Shown here: one piece after another, positions 1-6,888 of the stretch
Numbering within the stretch: the stretch's first letter is position 1
How the letters are laid out: each line of letters starts with the position of its first letter
DNA from: Spirochaeta sp. UBA2779
Lineage (GTDB): Bacteria > Spirochaetota > Spirochaetia > DSM-2461
NCBI GenBank assembly: GCA_002352375.1
Contig: DEIH01000140.1
Span: forward strand, 12,606-22,971
Length of the DNA stretch: 10,366 nt
Direction of reading: 5' to 3'
Notes under the pieces: model-generated
Told to the model about the DNA's origin: nothing
The model's input: only the letters and a program-made list of their open reading frames with translations
Databases searched by the model: none
Translations under genes and position numbers: made by a program

Positions 1-1059
1 GATCAGCCGAGTGATGCAAAACTTGCCAGAAAATTTCTTGCAGACGGCATCGGACTCTGCCGCACGGAGCATATGTTCTTCAATGAAAAACGAATTCCGA
101 TATTCAGATCGCTGATTATCGCCCCGGACCGTAGTGAAAGAGAAAAGATACTAAAAAAAATCAAGAAAATGCAAATAACAGATTTCTATGGTCTTTTTGA
201 GGTTATGGGAGAGAGAACTGTTACCATTAGGCTTCTTGATGCACCTCTACATGAGTTTCTGCCCCATAACAAAGATTCCATGGATGCATTTGTAGCCTTT
301 TACCGTAAAGACCATCCTAAAGTAAGTGAGTCAGAAATCAGATTGCGCTGTGATATGACCAGTGAGGTGAATCCGATGCTGGGACATCGGGGTGTCCGTG
401 TAGCCATATCTTATCCCGAGATTTATCGAATGCAGGTTGAAGCAATATTTGAAGCGGCCTATAAATTGCGGAAAGAAAAAGGGGTTGTCTGCCGACCGGA
501 AATAATGATTCCCATTATTATGAGTCCCAGGGAAGTTAAAACAATACGTTTCGGTAAACGTATTGAAGGATTTGAGATTGTCGGTGTCAGGCAGATTGCA
601 GAAGAACTTAGAGAAAAACTGGGTGAAGAAAAGATTGAGTATAAGGTGGGAACCATGATTGAGCTTCCTGCTGCTGCTCTCCTTGCAGACAAAATTGCCC
701 GTTATGCTGATTTCTTCAGTTTTGGAACCAACGACTTAACTCAAACTTGTCTTGGATTAAGCCGGGATGACTTCAACTCTTTTTTTACTGACTACAATGA
801 GTACGATCTACTGGACAAGAATCCATTTCAGTATCTGCAGGAACCGGTAAAAGAGCTAGTTGGTATGGCTATTGAGAGAGGCCGGGTTGTTAAACCGGAT
901 CTTACATGTGGACTCTGCGGTGAACACGGAGCTGAACCTGAGAATATTCCTTTCTGTATGGATGCAGGATTAAACTATGTCAGCTGTTCTCCATACGGAA
1001 TTCCCCTTGCAAAATTAACTATTGCCCAGAAGAACATAAAGGATCTGGCTACCGGATAA
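1..1059 (+). CDS. ppdK: Pyruvate phosphate dikinase, C-terminal part (5' end outside window)
   Basis: Interconverts pyruvate, ATP and phosphate with phosphoenolpyruvate, AMP and diphosphate in the cytosol. The frame is open from base 1, so the 352 codons seen are only the C-terminal PEP/pyruvate-binding barrel; the nucleotide-binding and phosphohistidine domains lie upstream, since the family is usually about 870-920 residues. Visible family signatures in order are GIGLCRTEHMFF near the left edge, VTIRLLDAPLHEFLP with the substrate-binding Arg, GTMIELPAAALLADKIA with the metal-binding Glu, FFSFGTNDLTQ with Asn-Asp, and GLCGEHG with the catalytic Cys, whose codon is at 916-918. All catalytic residues expected in this half are present, so the enzyme looks functional. 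PEP synthase is related, but the spacing and the LCGEHG block fit the dikinase better. An intrinsic terminator follows the stop within 30 bases. Confidence 0.96.
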   Translation, partial: DQPSDAKLARKFLADGIGLCRTEHMFFNEKRIPIFRSLIIAPDRSEREKILKKIKKMQITDFYGLFEVMGERTVTIRLLDAPLHEFLPHNKDSMDAFVAFYRKDHPKVSESEIRLRCDMTSEVNPMLGHRGVRVAISYPEIYRMQVEAIFEAAYKLRKEKGVVCRPEIMIPIIMSPREVKTIRFGKRIEGFEIVGVRQIAEELREKLGEEKIEYKVGTMIELPAAALLADKIARYADFFSFGTNDLTQTCLGLSRDDFNSFFTDYNEYDLLDKNPFQYLQEPVKELVGMAIERGRVVKPDLTCGLCGEHGAEPENIPFCMDAGLNYVSCSPYGIPLAKLTIAQKNIKDLATG

Positions 1060-1083
1060 TCATTGGTTATTGTGTAATAGATA

Positions 1084-1114
1084 AAGACTGCCTCTTACAG
1101 GGGCGGTCTTTTTT
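1084..1114 (+). terminator. Intrinsic terminator after ppdK
   Basis: An 11-pair stem (1084-1094 with 1100-1110, including a few G-U pairs) closes a five-base loop at 1095-1099 and runs into a T tract at 1109-1114. It lies 24 bases past the ppdK stop. The T tract overlaps the TAA stop of the convergent J-domain gene at 1113-1115. Read on the minus strand, the same hairpin is followed by a weaker U-rich stretch, so it may work in both directions. Confidence 0.85.
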
Positions 1115-1949
1115 AAAAATCTAGAATACCGTTGCTCCTGAGTTCCAGAAGATCCATCAGTGCATCATAACGAGCTGTCATAAGAATAGCAGCATTTCTA
1201 CGTTCTCCTTTGGTGAACACGGTTAAATAAAGAACAAAAGAGCTGTAGCAGGCGTAGATACCGGAAATAGCTCTTCCGGTAAGATGTTTGGGTATAAGTT
1301 CCGGGAAAAAGATTTCTTTTACAGCATCGTCAAAGCTTCTTCGCGCAAGACGGAACCCATCATCAAACTTACGATATTTCATTTTGTCCTTAAAATCAGG
1401 TTCTCCCAGCTCAATCTCTGCAGCGGTAAGACGGGAAAATCTTGATGCTGCTAAAAAAACAGGATGACTTTTCTCTTTGGTGTAGACTTCCAGTTTATCC
1501 CGAGTTTTTTGTATTGTTCGAAAAGCTTCTCTGAACCGGAATCGTCTGACACCTTCAACCCTGTATGCAGGATTATCCAGGCCGTACTGATAATACACAC
1601 CCAGGCCGTCCAGAAATGAGTTAAAAACAGGATAAAAAATATTTCTATCTGCAGAATTGATCGTCGGTATTTCACGCCTGAATAATTCTTCATCAGTTTT
1701 TTCAGGGTTTTCCCTGGTTTCCGTTACTGTCGGTGTGGTTTTTCCCACTTCCGGTGGTTTGGACAGCCATTCAACCAGAGTTTCGTATGCATTATTGATT
1801 TCCGACATTCTTTCGTGGGCCCAATCGGGGTGTTCCCTCACCTTGTCCGGATGGTATTTCTTTACGAGTTCACGAAAAATAGAATTCAGGGAATCAATGG
1901 GAATACGCTTTTGAAGTCTGAATATTGTGAGTGCGCGGCGAAGTTCCAT
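1113..1949 (-). CDS. J-domain protein with unassigned C-terminal region
   Basis: A 278-residue protein whose first ~62 residues form a J-domain: helix II FRELVKKYH, the HPD tripeptide at 33-35, and a helix III ending NNAYETLVEWL. J-domains stimulate Hsp70 ATPase through HPD, so a DnaK partner is expected by family knowledge. A second HPD occurs at 40-42, seven residues later. There is no Gly/Phe linker and no zinc finger, so this is a class III-type J-protein. Residues ~63-95 are a Glu/Thr-rich linker. The remainder is a basic region I do not recognise, with one hydrophobic stretch around 232-250 that could be a membrane segment or a buried helix. Helix I is unusual for the family, so the exact domain start is uncertain. 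The ATG has no Shine-Dalgarno sequence upstream. No other start keeps the J-domain, because a stop codon lies in frame shortly upstream. Confidence 0.85.
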   Translation of the reverse strand: MELRRALTIFRLQKRIPIDSLNSIFRELVKKYHPDKVREHPDWAHERMSEINNAYETLVEWLSKPPEVGKTTPTVTETRENPEKTDEELFRREIPTINSADRNIFYPVFNSFLDGLGVYYQYGLDNPAYRVEGVRRFRFREAFRTIQKTRDKLEVYTKEKSHPVFLAASRFSRLTAAEIELGEPDFKDKMKYRKFDDGFRLARRSFDDAVKEIFFPELIPKHLTGRAISGIYACYSSFVLYLTVFTKGERRNAAILMTARYDALMDLLELRSNGILDF

Positions 1950-1954
1950 GTTAG

Positions 1955-1984
1955 ATAGTATGAGAATTTATCTAAAATTGACAA
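1955..1984 (-). promoter_or_regulatory. Possible promoter for the J-domain gene, leaderless
   Basis: On the minus strand, TTGTCA (1984-1979, five of six to the -35 consensus) is followed after 18 bases by TACTAT (1960-1955, four of six to the -10 consensus). A start site about seven bases further on would fall at the ATG of the J-domain gene, which would fit the absence of a ribosome binding site. The -35 shares five bases with the -35 of the opposite promoter. The -10 match is modest. Confidence 0.35.
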
Positions 1985-2006
1985 CCGTTAACTGTCACTC
2001 TATACT
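1978..2006 (+). promoter_or_regulatory. Near-consensus housekeeping sigma promoter for the 184-residue protein gene
   Basis: TTGACA at 1978-1983 is a perfect -35, and TATACT at 2001-2006 matches the -10 consensus at five of six, with the ideal 17-base spacer. Transcription should start around 2012-2014. The leader is therefore only about 12-14 bases, just enough for the AAGGAG ribosome binding site at 2015-2020 that precedes the ATG at 2026 by five bases. The spacer contains the inverted repeat TGACA (1979-1983) / TGTCA (1993-1997), a possible small operator. Confidence 0.75.
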
Positions 2007-2025
2007 CAGCATGTAAGGAGCTTGT

Positions 2026-2580
2026 ATGGCTAAAATTATGGATCTTTTTGAAGCATACAGTAATAGTGAGATGCCCCGTGACGGCGGTTTTATTATTACC
2101 GAATTGCTTGATGACTCCTCGCGGTACGCAAGGTATGAAGTTATTTCCTACGGTAACGTCAAGGATATTTATCTGATTGACGAAGGCATTATGTTTCAGG
2201 CTGACGGCAGAAAGATGTTTGTACTGTTTGAACCTCTTAATTACAGTGCCAAGCATGTTGAACCTGCGTTTCGTGATGAAAGCCACCGGATTCCTTACAG
2301 GTTGAACGAACTGGAAGTTTTTAAAACCAAACGTCAGGAAAAACTGATGATTGCCAAGGAACCTGTTGAAACCTATTCCTCCTTTACCATTGCGAACGAG
2401 ACCGGTTACAACACCTCTTATGTGGTTTATAAAGAAGAATCTACCGCACGTACCATTCTGGGATTTTTTGAACAATCCTTTTGGAAAACCTTGAATATAT
2501 CTCGTACTGATGCCAAAAACGCATGTGAGATAATTACTTCGCCTCTGGAAAAGGTGATGATCCCCTTCGGTATAGAGTAG
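2026..2580 (+). CDS. Unrecognised 184-residue cytosolic protein
   Basis: I do not recognise this protein. It has no signal peptide and no membrane segment. Composition is balanced and charged, with an alternating pattern suggesting a beta-rich N-terminal half (around residues 18-75, for example RYEVISYGNVKDIYLID) and helical segments near 133-170. No catalytic motif stands out. The start is well supported: AAGGAG at 2015-2020 sits five bases before the ATG, and a near-consensus promoter lies directly upstream, so the gene is probably expressed well and alone. The stop is 13 bases from the stop of the convergent ATPase gene, with no room for a separate hairpin between them. An antisense open frame covering much of the gene is judged a shadow because it lacks a start signal. 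It is real as a gene with good confidence; its function is unknown. Confidence 0.8.
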   Translation: MAKIMDLFEAYSNSEMPRDGGFIITELLDDSSRYARYEVISYGNVKDIYLIDEGIMFQADGRKMFVLFEPLNYSAKHVEPAFRDESHRIPYRLNELEVFKTKRQEKLMIAKEPVETYSSFTIANETGYNTSYVVYKEESTARTILGFFEQSFWKTLNISRTDAKNACEIITSPLEKVMIPFGIE

Positions 2581-2593
2581 TCGGGAGGAATCT

Positions 2594-3730
2594 TCAGTTA
2601 TTCATTGAGAGAATTCTCAGAGTGCCCTGGAGTTCCTGTATCTTGCTTTGCTGTATTCGGATGAGTTCCAGCAGTTTGTCCACCTCATACTCATCTGAAT
2701 CCTCCTCGGATTCTGTACTGCCTTGTAATGCCGCAAGGTCGTTTTCCATCTCAATATGTGCCAGCTCAAAAGAGTCTGAATAGTAATCCAACTCCAGGGG
2801 CATTTCCGGGAAATTGCTGCTTTGTATAATTTTCTGGGAAATTCGATGAATCTCATCAGTTACAATATTTTCCTCATTATCGAGGATAAATGGGCGCTGG
2901 AGGTTGATTGATCGATTCACGATTTTTTCGTTCATTACCGTTCCCAGGCATTCAAGGCTGATTGAAAGGTTTCTGGCGCACAGATCCCGTAACCCTTCGG
3001 CAAGACTGACATCTTCAGCACCGTACATCTTGTTCAGTATGAGTTTCGGTTGAAGAACTTCAAGAAAGGCCTCGGCTTTTTCTCCTGCATCAGAATTTAT
3101 TCTACTGATATCTTCTATCATATCGCTGACTGTTTTCTGTTCGCCGGGGCGTCGTTCTTTGAGAACCTTTTTCAAGTAGACTGATATCTTTTTATCTGAG
3201 GCGAAAGCCCTTTGCAGGAAGCGGAAAACATAGTTCTTCAGGAAGGAATAGGCGTTCATAATAGATGTTGTCTGCGGGGTGGTTACAATCAAACCGGAAT
3301 TGGATATCAGAAAAAAATCAACGACGGTAAAGTTCGTTCCGCCACCCAGGTCGACAATGATGTAATCAGCATCTATATCCAGCAGACCTTTGACGATACG
3401 GGCCTTAACGGATTTGCTGAGTTCACCTATACCGTATACGAGTACATCTCCGGGGATGAAAAACAGGTTCTCCCAATCGGTTGGGCAGAGGAGTTCGTTA
3501 ATCGAGTATTTACGACCGGAAACAAAGTTCCCCATACCTGGGTTTGAATTCCGCAGACCGAGAAGGGTGTGAAGGTTGGAGCCGCCGAGATCGAGGTCGA
3601 CAAGAACTGTCTTTTTCCCGAACATCGACATGCTTAAGGCCAGATTAACAGCAATAACACTTTTTCCCACACCGCCTTTACCACCGGCGATAGGTATTAT
3701 TTTCCGCGCGACGTTTTCATTCAGAATCAT
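2594..3730 (-). CDS. MinD/ParA-family P-loop ATPase
   Basis: A 378-residue ATPase of the SIMIBI/MinD-ParA group. The deviant Walker A motif GGKGGVGKS is at 16-24, including the signature Lys18. Switch I is VDLDLGGSNLHTLLG (44-58), and the Walker B strand is YIIVDLGGG (123-131) with Asp127. This pattern is closest to MinD, FlhG/YlxH and related position-setting ATPases. It departs from them in having about 60 extra charged residues between the switch II region and the LILNKM strand, and a long acidic tail (about 310-350) ending in a predicted coiled coil (LLELIRIQQSKIQELQGTL). No flagellar or division gene is nearby, so neither the FlhG nor the MinD role is assigned. GGAG ends six bases before the ATG, and a promoter lies upstream. 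It diverges from the cyclase-like gene, which suggests but does not prove shared control. Confidence 0.88.
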   Translation of the reverse strand: MILNENVARKIIPIAGGKGGVGKSVIAVNLALSMSMFGKKTVLVDLDLGGSNLHTLLGLRNSNPGMGNFVSGRKYSINELLCPTDWENLFFIPGDVLVYGIGELSKSVKARIVKGLLDIDADYIIVDLGGGTNFTVVDFFLISNSGLIVTTPQTTSIMNAYSFLKNYVFRFLQRAFASDKKISVYLKKVLKERRPGEQKTVSDMIEDISRINSDAGEKAEAFLEVLQPKLILNKMYGAEDVSLAEGLRDLCARNLSISLECLGTVMNEKIVNRSINLQRPFILDNEENIVTDEIHRISQKIIQSSNFPEMPLELDYYSDSFELAHIEMENDLAALQGSTESEEDSDEYEVDKLLELIRIQQSKIQELQGTLRILSMNN

Positions 3731-3756
3731 GTATTTCTCCGCTTCATTCCCTTCAG

Positions 3757-3786
3757 ATTATCCGCTTTTCACCGATAAAATGTAAA
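3757..3786 (-). promoter_or_regulatory. Promoter of the MinD/ParA-type ATPase gene
   Basis: On the minus strand, TTTACA (3786-3781, five of six) and GATAAT (3762-3757, five of six) are separated by 18 bases. The predicted start near 3750 gives a leader of about 20 bases containing the GGAG ribosome binding site. A second TTTACA lies exactly ten bases further upstream (3796-3791), forming a direct repeat on one face of the helix. Confidence 0.6.
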
Positions 3787-3804
3787 CAGTTGTAAAAGAA
3801 AGGC

Positions 3805-5310
3805 ATGACGTACTTTGGACATGCTATTATTATAGTACCATTCATGGAAGTAAATTTTAACAAGAACCATATATCCGATGAACTCAGACTCCGAAGGAAA
3901 ATTGAAGATTTTTATCTTCCGAAGCAACTGGTGGAGGCCATTGTTGATGCCGGCGGTATATACACGAAATCAAATCAAATCAACATTGCCATTGGTTTTC
4001 TGGATATTTCCGGATATACCTTCCTTTCACAATTTCTAAGTCCACCGGAAAATCAGATGGTTCTCAATGGCCTGTATTCGGCTTTTCTCTGGGTGCTGCG
4101 TAAACACGGTGGTTATCTGAACAAAATAGAAGGTGACAGCCTGATGTTTCACTTCGGAGGTCCCATCGATCCCATGGTGAAAGATATGGACGGGGAGGAT
4201 GCAAAAAAACTCATAGCCCGGGAACTTTTCTATACCTGTGTGGAACTTCAGCGTGTGTGCAGCCTGTTCAATTCAACCAATCAGAACTATCTGAAAAAGA
4301 TATCAAGCCGTTCAACGGTGGATGCCATTCTTGAGGCATACAAGATACTGGGAGTGCTGAGAAAAGGTTATGCTTCCGCATCATTTAACGCTCTGTTTCA
4401 GATCCGTATCAGGGTAGGAGCCTCTCTCGGTGATGTTCTTATCGGTAACTTCGGGCCCGAAGGGGCAAAGCAGTGGGACGTGATCGGTATGCCGGTTATT
4501 GAGGCAAAGCGTATGGAATCTTCCGCTCCCATCGGCGGATTCAGGATAACCTCAGAATTTTTCGACATCCTTGATAAGACAGGTATAACTACAGAGTATC
4601 ACCGGAGGATAAAACGGGAGGCCCAGGCTCTGGGCAGTGTCTACAGGGATATCTCCTTTGGTGAATTGTTCCAGAAAGCGGCTGTTTACCTGAAAGATAA
4701 AAAAAATGCCGAGTTTAAAACTTTTAGTATACAGGTGAATCCTTCTTTACCGGAGAGTATCCGGGATCAATCAAAGCTTCTTCTTACCAGAGGAGATACA
4801 GGTGCTGATAATATTGTAAAATTTATTAAGTACTACAGGGGTAATCACTTTGTTATCAACAAGCTTGAAGAACTTTTCAAGAAGATGAATATCCAGGTCC
4901 GTAAAGATTCTCTCTACCGGATTATGCTTCCCGGTAAGTATAAAAACATGTTGATGAAAAATGATGGAGATCTCAATAAACTCAGGCTGCAGATTACAGA
5001 TAAGCATTCCCTGTTTAATTTACTGGAACTTCTGGGAAAACTGCAGGATTCAGTAAAAGGAAGAAGTCCCGTTGAATCGGAACAAGAGAAGGGGTTTACC
5101 GGATACGATTACTGGATGGCTGATATGAGGGCAAGTGTTCAGAGAAGTTATGATATGAACAAGGGTATCACCCATCAGGCCTATTATTTTTACAACGTTA
5201 TTTTCCCCATGTTCTTTGCCAATATCAAGGCTGCAATTCTTGAATACCAATATCAGAATGAGAAAATAGAACAGGTGGAAGATCTGGTTGAAAATCTGGA
5301 GGAAGAATGA
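3805..5310 (+). CDS. Class III adenylate/guanylate cyclase-like protein with altered active site
   Basis: A 501-residue cytosolic protein with a class III cyclase homology domain at about 59-240. Visible are FLDISGYT (metal Asp67), GGYLNKIEGDSLMF (Lys107, metal Asp111), VGASLGDVLIGNFG (about 203-216) and WDVIGMPVIEAKRMES (Asp225 at the adenine-specifying position, Arg236 at the transition-state position). The family Asn in VNxAxR is replaced by Ile232, which may lower activity or make this a binding protein. The stretch between Asp111 and VGAS is about 40 residues longer than usual. Residues ~245-501 are an unassigned helical region ending in an acidic coiled-coil-like tail. The start is uncertain: the ATG at 3805 has AAAGAAAGG only one base away, while the ATG at 3844 has no ribosome binding site but begins nearer the conserved part. 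The next gene overlaps its stop. Confidence 0.85.
   Translation: MTYFGHAIIIVPFMEVNFNKNHISDELRLRRKIEDFYLPKQLVEAIVDAGGIYTKSNQINIAIGFLDISGYTFLSQFLSPPENQMVLNGLYSAFLWVLRKHGGYLNKIEGDSLMFHFGGPIDPMVKDMDGEDAKKLIARELFYTCVELQRVCSLFNSTNQNYLKKISSRSTVDAILEAYKILGVLRKGYASASFNALFQIRIRVGASLGDVLIGNFGPEGAKQWDVIGMPVIEAKRMESSAPIGGFRITSEFFDILDKTGITTEYHRRIKREAQALGSVYRDISFGELFQKAAVYLKDKKNAEFKTFSIQVNPSLPESIRDQSKLLLTRGDTGADNIVKFIKYYRGNHFVINKLEELFKKMNIQVRKDSLYRIMLPGKYKNMLMKNDGDLNKLRLQITDKHSLFNLLELLGKLQDSVKGRSPVESEQEKGFTGYDYWMADMRASVQRSYDMNKGITHQAYYFYNVIFPMFFANIKAAILEYQYQNEKIEQVEDLVENLEEE
5298..5302 (+). promoter_or_regulatory. Strong ribosome binding site inside the cyclase gene end
   Basis: GGAGG ends four bases before the ATG at 5307, inside the last codons of the cyclase-like gene. 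Together with the ATGA overlap at 5307-5310 it fixes the start of the secreted-protein gene and indicates coupled translation. Confidence 0.75.
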
Positions 5311-5918
5311 AGTATCTCATAGCAGCTCTATTTTTTCTTTCATTAACAGGTCTTTTTTCTGAGTCTCTCACCGTTGTAAACCGTACCGGCTCCGTTATCG
5401 AGTTGATTCAGGCTGCTCCGGCAGGGGAAGACCAGTGGGGAGACGATTTAATTCCCGGACAAGTTGTTCTTGATGGTGAATCTGTTTCCCTTGATTTAAT
5501 TGGGCCGGCCCCCTGGGCTTTCAGAATGATTGATTCTGATGCTGTTGTTTATATTCTGTATGAAGTATTCCCGGCAGTCAGCGGCAAGTTGACGGTGGGG
5601 CCTGAGAATCAGGCCCGGTTATCTGTTTATGCCGGGGCTGAACGTAATATCTCTATTACCAACCAGACTGGCTCAGCTCTATCCACCTTTCGAATCAGCG
5701 CTGTTTCAGATAATGTCTGGGGTTCCGATGTACTTGATGGCAGATATATCCGGCCTGGTGAAACTGCAGAAATCATCATCAAAGCAGTTCCCGGAACTTT
5801 GAGTTTTGATATTCAATTCACCCTTATTTCTGAAAATCAGGAGATACCCTATGAGAAGTCTGATGTTATTCTTACCGACGGCGCCTCTCTGGTGTTGAGT
5901 CTTCATTCTGAGGACTGA
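5307..5918 (+). CDS. Secreted protein with two copies of an N-x-TG / WG-x-D domain
   Basis: A 203-residue protein with a Sec-type signal peptide (Lys2, then a hydrophobic core to about 17; likely cleavage near LFS-ES, no lipobox Cys), so it should be exported to the periplasm or beyond. The mature part is two copies of one ~90-residue beta-rich domain. Copy 1 has VVNRTGS (N25) and WGDDL (W44); copy 2 has ITNQTGS (N119) and WGSDV (W138). Asn-to-Trp spacing is 19 residues in both. From memory, similar NxTG...WGxDL domains occur in small exported proteins of spirochaetes and other bacteria, without known function. The gene starts inside the cyclase gene (ATGA overlap, strong ribosome binding site), so it is made from the same transcript. 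No terminator hairpin with a T tract was found after the stop. Confidence 0.83.
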   Translation: MKYLIAALFFLSLTGLFSESLTVVNRTGSVIELIQAAPAGEDQWGDDLIPGQVVLDGESVSLDLIGPAPWAFRMIDSDAVVYILYEVFPAVSGKLTVGPENQARLSVYAGAERNISITNQTGSALSTFRISAVSDNVWGSDVLDGRYIRPGETAEIIIKAVPGTLSFDIQFTLISENQEIPYEKSDVILTDGASLVLSLHSED

Positions 5919-6036
5919 ATAAGATCTGGACTATAGCTGATCCAAAACTGATATTTTTGTAACTTGTCCCTTTTAATACAATTGGTTAACTTAAGAAGCG
6001 AGTGCATCGTATTTGTATTCAGCAGGAGACAGACTT
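5919..6036 (+). other. Gap before djlA-like gene, no clear promoter
   Basis: The 118 bases between the secreted-protein stop and the TTG start of the djlA-like gene are AT-rich. A TACAAT at 5977-5982 could be a -10, but the only TTG-type -35 (TTGTAA, 5957-5962) is just 14 bases away, so I do not call a promoter with confidence. No terminator-like hairpin is present. The djlA and yitT genes may be read from an unrecognised promoter here or by read-through. Confidence 0.4.
6024..6028 (+). promoter_or_regulatory. Ribosome binding site deciding the TTG start of djlA
   Basis: AGGAG at 6024-6028 lies eight bases before TTG at 6037. The longer frame starting with TTG at 6013 has no such site and would bury this one inside the coding region, so 6037 is the preferred start. 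Confidence 0.65.
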
Positions 6037-6888
6037 TTGATTAATCCCGGCGCTTTCATCGGAGCTATCTTAGGATTTTTACTCGGAGCACGGTTCGGCC
6101 TGATGATTGGGATACTCGGTGGGATGCTGGGTAGTTCTCTGGGTTCCCGGATCGGCACTCAGCTGTTTCGTCAGTCCGGCAGAACCGGAGGACAGAGCGG
6201 CTGGTTTTCCGGATGGGGTTCCTCGGCTTCTGCAGGCCCGGCTTTTATGGATAATCTGTTCTCCATGCTCGGACGCCTGGCTGCAGCCGACGGTTATGTC
6301 AGCCCTCAGGAAGAACAGCTGTTTCAGAGTGTTGTTGTAAATGAGTTGCATATTACAGATCCTTCCAGTGTCGCCTCGGCATTGGCCATATTCAGAAAAG
6401 CAGCATCCGGGAGCACTCCCATGGGTGTGTATGCCAGGCAGGCCGCCGAAGCTTTCAGGTCACGTCCACAGCTGTTGGAAATGATGCTTATCATCATGGT
6501 TCGGGTATCCGCAGCCGGAGGGAGCCTGCATCCTGAGGAAGATCGACTGATGCGTGAAGCCGCAGCCACCTTTGGTTTTCGTCCCGGCGCCTACGAATCC
6601 TTAAAAATGCGATACGGTGCCGGTACAGGCCCAGGTTCTTCAGGTTACGGTCCCTCGGGTGCAGCCTCGGGAAGTCAGTCCCTGAAATCCGCCTATGCGG
6701 CCCTTGGAATCCCGGAAAATGCCACAGAATCTGAAATACGTAAGGCTTATCGGAAAAAAGCATCCGAGTATCATCCCGATAAGATTGCAGCCAAAGGCCT
6801 TCCCAAAGATTTCACAGAACTGGCAAATAAAAAATTTCAGGAGATTCAGGAAGCCTGGGACAGCATCCGTAAGACACGAGGTTTTTAA
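6037..6888 (+). CDS. djlA: DjlA-like membrane-anchored J-domain co-chaperone
   Basis: A 283-residue protein with the three-part plan of DjlA. An N-terminal glycine-zipper membrane segment (about 3-38, with GxxxG repeats such as GAILGFLLGARFG) comes first. A TerB-like helical domain follows (about 68-195, with LAAADGYVSPQEEQLF and a second VSAAGGSLHPEEDRLM unit carrying acidic residues). After a Gly/Ser-rich linker (about 196-213) comes a C-terminal J-domain (about 215-283) with HPD at 246-248 and the ending FQEIQEAWDSIRK. The J-domain is expected to face the cytosol and stimulate DnaK. The start chosen is TTG at 6037 because of its ribosome binding site; TTG at 6013 would add eight residues. 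The stop overlaps the ATG of the next gene by one base, so the two are probably cotranscribed. The domain order supports DjlA well; the target process is unknown. Confidence 0.9.
   Translation: MINPGAFIGAILGFLLGARFGLMIGILGGMLGSSLGSRIGTQLFRQSGRTGGQSGWFSGWGSSASAGPAFMDNLFSMLGRLAAADGYVSPQEEQLFQSVVVNELHITDPSSVASALAIFRKAASGSTPMGVYARQAAEAFRSRPQLLEMMLIIMVRVSAAGGSLHPEEDRLMREAAATFGFRPGAYESLKMRYGAGTGPGSSGYGPSGAASGSQSLKSAYAALGIPENATESEIRKAYRKKASEYHPDKIAAKGLPKDFTELANKKFQEIQEAWDSIRKTRGF

Noticed and set aside
1972..2475. Minus-strand open frame of 167 codons opposite the 184-residue gene
   Set aside because: It has no start signal, its 3' end runs over the promoter region, and the plus-strand gene has a strong promoter and ribosome binding site.
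2606..2618. Palindrome GAGAATTCTC near the convergent stops at 2580-2594
   Set aside because: Short, within the ATPase coding end, without a T tract; probably chance.
3813..3844. Promoter for the cyclase-like gene using TATTAT or TATAGT at 3825-3836
   Set aside because: No acceptable -35 at 16-18 bases; AT-rich hexamers alone are not enough.
5896..5917. Short hairpin at the end of the secreted-protein gene
   Set aside because: Six pairs including G-U, inside the coding end, and no T tract follows.
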